Assembly: GCA_950295325.1 (NCBI GenBank)
Contig: OX485803.1
Span: forward strand, 70,755,554-70,819,553
From: Polytrichum commune
Lineage: Eukaryota; Streptophyta; Polytrichopsida; Polytrichales; Polytrichaceae
Direction: 5' to 3'
Length of the DNA stretch: 64,000 nucleotides
In this document: one piece after another, positions 58,061 to 64,000 of the stretch
How the letters are laid out: every line of letters starts with the position of its first letter
Position numbering within the stretch: the stretch's first letter is position 1
Made by a program: the position numbers and the translations under genes
Notes under the pieces: model-generated
The model's input: the letters and a program-made list of their open reading frames with translations, nothing else
Told to the model about the DNA's origin: nothing
Databases searched by the model: none

Positions 58061-59639
58061 ACACCCACCAAGAGGGTCTCATGTGAGGGTGGCCACCTCA
58101 CCATAGGCAAAGAAAACAAAGAGTGTTTTGTATGGCATTTAATAGTCTTAATGACTCTAACTTCATGGAATAGACCCTCAACCCCATCATTAAAGTGTCG
58201 CTATTCTAGTAAATATGGATTTGTGGACCAATACATAAGCATTCTCCCATGACTTGGAGAGTATAATTTAGTAGATTCAATCCAAGGGGGCAAAGATTGT
58301 CGGAGCACTTAAGAACAAAAAACATACTTAAGTCTTGACATTTCATAAACCCGTTCACATGCAAGGACTAGTGAATTCCACGTCCTTCTCCAAATTTTTA
58401 TGTGAGGCATGCATGGCTCGGCCAATGATAGTAAGCCAAGCTTCCTCCTCCTCCGGCAAGAGGCTAAGGCCCTTACCAGACGGTCGGCATGTAATTTCGC
58501 CGTGTAGGCTAGGAAAACCTGTAGGCTCGCTATAGCCACTTCACCCCAATCTCGCTAGAGCCACCGCACGAGCAGCAATAAGTTCCTCATCATTGACAAC
58601 GACTAGGCACGGAGATTCGGTGAGAGAGGGCGGGAGAGAGCAGGAGAGGAAGGTCTCGGTGGGCCAGGGGATGGCCACCACCGGATTCCATGGGTTTCCG
58701 GTGGGAATCCCCTGGTAGTTCCGATGGCCTAAATTCTTGGACATGTCATCACGCCTCCCTTCATAATGCCCCTTGTGTGGTAAGCAGCAAGGTTGCTCAG
58801 CCAATCAGGGCCACCGGTTCATGGAAGTTGCCGGTGGTGTGGCAAGGGCCTAACTCTTTGCATAACTACCTCCCAACATATGAAATAATTTGTGTGACCA
58901 TCCCAAATGTCATCCATCTTTCTAAAACCTTTTGAGTACAACTCTCTCGCCGATTCGAGACATCTCATAATGCCACCAAATGCAAGCGTCAAGAATGCTT
59001 GATTCTAAGGGATGATTGGACTAAATTATGAACCACAAATTACTAACATGGCCCCATATTTTGGAACCAACCATGTTTGTAACGTTTCCTAAACGTGAAG
59101 CACCCAAGGCTAACACCCCACGTGCACCTATTTGTGGGTTGTATATATAGCATGTCTTCTCATCGGGTTCCCATCTTTGACATGTGTGTTAAGTATGTCC
59201 AAGGTGATGAGTGCACCAACCTCGAGTGTGTTTCATCCTCTCTCCTCCACGATATTTATGAATATATGTTCCATTTGCATTCCTCCTTTGTAACTATGTT
59301 GACTTCCTTTGTTGTATGCCGCATATAGCTTTAATGTTGCACTATGATAATGTCCGCGAGCTCTAATCAACCCATGTGGCCAAAGTATCTAGACCACGTG
59401 TTGATTTATTGTGAACATCGATTTTGTTAAAAGTGCAATTCAATACGTAAAAGTGCACATGAACATATTATTACAAACGCATAGATTTCAATGAAAATAT
59501 GAGCATATTATAACTGTATTGATTACAAATAAAGAAACTATAAATATGAGTACATTTATTTCAATGTGCTTGGTTATTAATCAAATTAAAATTAGGTAAG
59601 ACTCAATTGACAATCCATTTGGTAAAGTTATTGCGTGTA
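58061..59639. other. Spacer with a moderately GC-rich patch
   Basis: 58430-58860 is richer in G+C and contains a small hairpin CCACCGGA/TCCGGTGG near 58676-58703. No gene is recognisable on either strand. Confidence 0.35.
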
Positions 59640-59644
59640 GTTAG

Positions 59645-60214
59645 AGGTATGAAATGTATCTCACTCCTTTAGACTTAGAGAAAATTACTTACTCATTCAG
59701 AGAATGTGGAATGTGCCTCACCCTTTCAAACCCTCTCAAAACCAATTATTGTTATAAAGGGTGTGACATGTATCTCACCCCCCCCAAACTTGAATAAATA
59801 AATTACTGCTATAAGGGGTGTGACATGTGCCTCACCCCCTCAAACCTAGAAAAAACTAACTACCCTTATAAAGGATGTAATATGTGCCTCACCCCTTCAA
59901 ACCCGAGCAAAATCAATTACAGTTAAATATGGTGTAGTATGTGCATCACCCCTACAAACCCGAATAAAGATAACTATTGATATTGAGGGTGTGCTATGTG
60001 CCTCACCCCCTCAAACTTGAACAAAACTAATTACAGCTATACAAGGTGTCGCATATGCCTCACCTCTTCAAACTTGAGCAAAACTAATTACGGCTATACA
60101 AGGCGTGGCATGTGCATCACCCCCTCAAACCCGAGCAAAGCTAATTATTATTATAATGTGTGTGGCATGTGCCTCACCCCTCAAATCCGAACAAAGCTAA
60201 TTACCATTATAGAG
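59645..60214 (+). repeat. 57-bp tandem array, ten units
   Basis: Units begin GG.GTG.(C/A)ATGTGCCTCACCCC at about 59645, 59703, 59759, 59815, 59873, 59930, 59987, 60045, 60102 and 60158. Spacing is 56-58 bases, and the inner ends are more alike than the outer. Since 57 is 19 codons, the units translate in one frame as GC.MCLTPSNL.KTNYCYK with a few stops; the last units form an open frame from 59996 to 60298. Probably a minisatellite rather than a gene. Confidence 0.8.
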
Positions 60215-61137
60215 GATTTAGGTACGAGTAGAACGGCGCCACCTTCACACTCAAAAAAATTCAACTCTAAATTCTTAAATGTGTGCATAGTAGAATGATA
60301 TAGACTTGGTGAACACATATAAGATTAAAAAATGCACATTAAAACTTACCTAAAATGTTGCTTAGACTTTAGGTCAAGTTCTCTCGCTCATCTCTACCCG
60401 TTTTTCTTTTATGTCACCATTGTTCTCCGACATTTATCTACTATGGTGCATGCTTTCTCTCGTATTAGTGATTTACGACGTCAACGTTGTATTCCTTGGT
60501 ACCCACTCACTCCTTGATATGATTGTTGTGTATTAAAAGTTTAGGGTGTTGCACTAGTACTAAATCATCTAACTTATTGCCATAGATTCTCGTTATTTCA
60601 GCTCTATCATCTTGCTACACCTTCTCTCACAAATGCACTTCAACAAACAACTCCGATGTCTTCATTTGTTGCTCATCTAACTTTTGACTCTGCCTTTGAC
60701 TTCTATAGGCGTCTGAATTCTAAATAGCATCTCAAGATCTAATTAGTATCGCATTACACGCGTATTCTTAACCAAACTCGAAGTATACTTCAATTTAGCA
60801 TTTTCATCGAGGTAAGTACTTAGTTCTTGAATTCCTTTTAGATTCAGATCTACATCTAGATCTGAATTCATTTATCCAAAAATAATATATTTTATTAATT
60901 ACTATAAAATAAAATAAAATATTTATTATATGTAATTCGCAATTTGAAATTTTAGTTATAAATACCTCATCCTCATTTTGAAAACTATGAAATATGTGGC
61001 CTTCACCCTCATTTTAAAACCTTCAAAATTAGTATCCCTCCTCTCCAATTTTAAAATTTTAAAATTCTTTTTCTTCGTCAACACTTTAAAAATTTGTATC
61101 ACCCCTTATTAACAGTTCTAAAATTTTGTACTTGTGG

Positions 61138-61320
61138 TTTAGGGTGAGGCACATGCCTCACCTCTGTTAACAAAATTGATTTTATTTGAACTTGAGTTTT
61201 TAGGCCAAGGCGCATGCCTCACCCATGTTAACAAAACTATTCTATTTTTTACTTGTGAGTTTTAGGGTGAGGAACATGCCTCACCCTTATTAACAAACCT
61301 AAATGTTTATTGAACTCGTG
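61138..61320 (+). repeat. 61-bp tandem repeat, three units, related motif
   Basis: Units at about 61138, 61199 and 61260 share TTAGGGTGAGG.(A/G)CATGCCTCACC followed by TTAACAAA. The core is the near-palindrome GGTGAGGCACATGCCTCACC, related to GTG.CATGTGCCTCACC of the array 1 kb upstream. A further single core lies at about 61476-61495. Confidence 0.7.
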
Positions 61321-62301
61321 GTATTAAACTAAGACAAATGCAATTTGAATACCAAATTATTTTCATTGATTGTATGAATTTGTTAAGTTTACCACCATGT
61401 CTATGGTAATCTCAACTTAATATGTTTCTACTAGTGTTTGTTTTAGTTTATAAATTTCAAAATTATATTTATGGAGGATGAGGCACATGCCTCACTCCTT
61501 TGTTTGACTTTATTGATTTTAGATTTTTAAATACAAGGTGACAGAAGCATGTCGTTATTTTCTTTGGAATCATCAACTTCAATGTTATTGCTTCATGATG
61601 AAGCATGTGATGTACCAATTAGTTTCAATTTATTTTCATGTATTTAGCCAAAGGGTGAGATGTATGTGTTGCACTTCTCATTGAATTCAAAAACAATATA
61701 TTTCTAACTATGCACGAAGGGATGTGTTTTACTCCTTTGATTGTATTTCATAACTTAAAATCTTTTGACAAAAAAGGTGAAACACAATATACATATGATG
61801 GTCATATAGTGTATAAGGCTTGTTTTGGAATTATTTGAAACCTATAATATTTGAAAATATTTATGCCAAAGGACGAATTTATTGCATATTCATTTCAAAA
61901 TGTGAGAATAAAATATTGAAAATTAATCCCCCCCAAAAATGCACATGCTTATGTGCACTTTTAACGAAACTGTTGTCAATGATGTGTTGCAATTACATCT
62001 TTGTCACTACGTGTTCCAATAAGACACATGAAACTATCTCTAGAGGGTGACTCACAAAGTGAAGAGAGTAAATTTGTTTGTCTATGTCTACTCTAATTGG
62101 AGCACAAGATGTGTGAAGTTCATGCCCGGTAATTTTGTGTCCATATTTTAGATGCTTAGCATACTGACTATCGATGAAGAAGCACATTGCTGAAGTTCCT
62201 ACTCCATTGCCAATTAATCCTCACAAAAGGATATGAATTGGGCTAATCAAATGCTCAAATGCTCTAGTTGTGTGAATTAAACTTGGCCTCATTTCCGGGG
62301 T
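61321..62301. other. AT-rich spacer without recognised feature
   Basis: Nothing beyond the isolated GGCACATGCCTCA core near 61480. Confidence 0.4.
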
Positions 62302-62589
62302 ATTAGAGTTATCCTTTAACTCAACCGGAGTTTTAGTAGGGAGTTGGTTGTTTCGCATGCATAACTTTTCATGTTCGGTAAGTTGAGGGTGCATGCTTGG
62401 AGTCAATGTGGAGGTCAAGGGATGCCAAAATGAGTTTGGTACCCAATGAACCAATATGGAAGGTCCTTCGTTCAAACCTCCACATTGACTCCAAGCATGC
62501 ACCCACAACTTACCAAACATAGAAAGTTATGCATGCGAAACAACCAACTCCCTACTAAAACTCCGGTTGAGTTAAAGGATAACTCTAAT
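62302..62589. repeat. Long hairpin: 113-bp arms, 62-nt loop
   Basis: 62302-62414 and 62477-62589 are inverted copies with about four mismatches (from ATTAGAGTTATCCTTTAACT to TTGGAGTCAATGTGGAGG). A transcript would form a ~110-bp duplex. Translated from the same relative strand, both arms give TPSMHPQLT.H.KLCMRNNQ, then LPTKTPVELKDNSN, which follows from the inverted duplication. It may be a foldback element or an inverted-duplication small-RNA locus. Confidence 0.9.
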
Positions 62590-62629
62590 GGCTTTCTTTA
62601 TACAACTGAGATTGTTGCCCCCAATCTAA

Positions 62630-63134
62630 GGGTCACTTCACACATGAGCCAAGAGCCGTGACCATGAAATTGTGAGAGCCCAAAAGAAAGTCTACAAGGG
62701 CCATCCCAACACACCTCCAAAATCATGTAGTGTGGATGTGGATCCTCAAGTGTAGTGTGAAGTCATATGTGACCAAGCCCTCAACCAAACGTTGTTTCAA
62801 TGAATTTCTATTCATGCGGGTCCTCACACATGATAAAATAGAATAAATCAACAATTGTGAGCGTTCGGAGTGCCATAGTCTCTTGGTTTTGTGTTAGGCC
62901 TACCTCCAAGAGACGGTGTTTGAGAATAGTCCAAGTGACCATGACACATGATCCATTCGATGCCATGTAGGAATCCATGCAGACTTTACATCCATCTTGC
63001 ATTCACATACTCCGTTGGTCCCTCAAGCGTAGTGTGAAGCGAACTTGGACCGGACTCTGCCTTTTAATTTCCACCAATGAAAGTGCTTGAAGTGAAATGG
63101 TCACGGGCTCTCAGTCTCGTGTGTGAAGTGGCCC
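62630..63134. mobile_element. Tourist/Harbinger-like MITE, copy 3 (TSD TAA)
   Basis: A 505-bp element in inverted orientation to the copy at 923-1421. Ends are GGGTCACTTCACACATGAG and CTCGTGTGTGAAGTGGCCC, with TAA at 62627-62629 and 63135-63137. Full length, non-coding. Confidence 0.85.
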
Positions 63135-63137
63135 TAA

Positions 63138-64000
63138 CAAGCTCAAACATTTGAGTTATCTTGTGTTTTGCATCTCAAAATCTCGGCACCTTCATTTCGG
63201 AAGCAAAATACAAGAACAAAGACTCCGCTACTAAGACTCCAATCGGTGTTGCAAGCCTTCAACTCACACGCACGAGAACGTCTCCAACGACAAAGATGAT
63301 CCATAAACACACAAATCGTTGCATAAGAATTACGTTTCTTTTGAAGCTTGATGAATCTCGGCCCATGCGCCGATAAACTTGGGAGAAGCTCGACTCCTAC
63401 GAAATCACGGGCAAAGTCGTTGCCTCCCCGAATGCATTCTCCTTGCAACATACACCCATCTTGGGTCCTCACTTCGCGGGCATCGTTAAAAATAGATCTT
63501 AGTTGTGCTCATTTGGTCCTTATAGGAAACGGTCTCCTAACCATCCTCCTATATGGTTAGGGAGATCTAGACAGCTCCTTCACGCAGTGGCGTGGAGTTG
63601 GGTACTCGATCAACATGTGCTACTCGATACAACTTCCCAAAAAAATTTGTTTTGTTGATTGACTCGGTTTTGAGAGTCAATGTAGAGAAGGTGATATATC
63701 CTCTAGTCAGGTAAGTGATTTGTTTGGGACCCCTATATTTTACTGATATGTCGTTAGGTGAGAATCAAAGAGCACGCGTTATGAAGACACATGTTTCAAA
63801 GAGATCAGACTGTGTCTTAAAATATCAACAACTACTCTACATTTAATAGCAAGCACGATTGGGAGGACCTACGTATCCAGTCAAGAAATCAACTAACATG
63901 CACTTTCAATAACCGTAACTAAATCAGGGGAGGTTTGGATATCAATCCATAATTTCCATAAGTTTCATAGTAGGTTTTCTAATGCAACGTAAGTTGCGTT
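63138..64000. other. Spacer to window end
   Basis: 63770-63970 resembles 44990-45190 (dispersed repeat). No gene recognised; the window ends inside this stretch. Confidence 0.4.

Overview
This is a stretch of nuclear DNA from a land plant. The evidence is three recognisable genes: a LATERAL ORGAN BOUNDARIES (LBD/AS2-like) transcription factor, a dirigent protein, and a chromodomain/chromoshadow protein of the LIKE HETEROCHROMATIN PROTEIN 1 (LHP1/TFL2) type. A short run of plant-type TTTAGGG telomere repeat agrees. About one gene per 20 kb, long AT-rich spacers and many small DNA transposons suggest a mid-sized or large genome. A seed-free plant (fern, lycophyte or bryophyte) is my guess from the divergence of the three proteins; the sequence does not prove it.

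Layout. 1-15.5 kb: repeats only, including a foldback element, MITEs of several families (one nested in another), a perfect 29-bp hairpin, a telomere-like tract, a tRNA-related SINE and a broken Tigger/pogo transposase carrying a nested MITE. 15.6-22.1 kb: the genic island, with a GC-rich promoter region, the LBD gene on + (two clear exons, a possible extra 5' coding exon and a duplicated alternative 3' exon) and a single-exon dirigent gene on -, tail to tail with LBD. 22.1-33.5 kb: AT-rich spacer with MITEs, tandem repeats and LINE remnants. 34.8-38.4 kb: the LHP1-like gene on -, which I could assemble into six exons in a continuous 622-codon frame; GC-rich sequence lies upstream to about 39.4 kb. 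39.8-64 kb: repeats again, including Tigger ends, a 745-bp inverted repeat enclosing a SINE with a 12-bp target duplication, several tandem arrays, a second copy of a poly-G-ended MITE, and a 113-bp-arm hairpin next to a MITE.

The three genes belong to different processes (organ-boundary or gametophyte transcription, chromatin silencing, phenoxy-radical coupling) and nothing indicates joint action. I found no single large undescribed system. The most unusual items are the duplicated acceptor/exon in the LBD gene, its stop-start overlapping upstream ORF, the poly-G-ended MITE family with 8-bp target duplications, the long hairpin at 62.3 kb, and a 57-bp array that translates into a Cys-containing 19-residue repeat.
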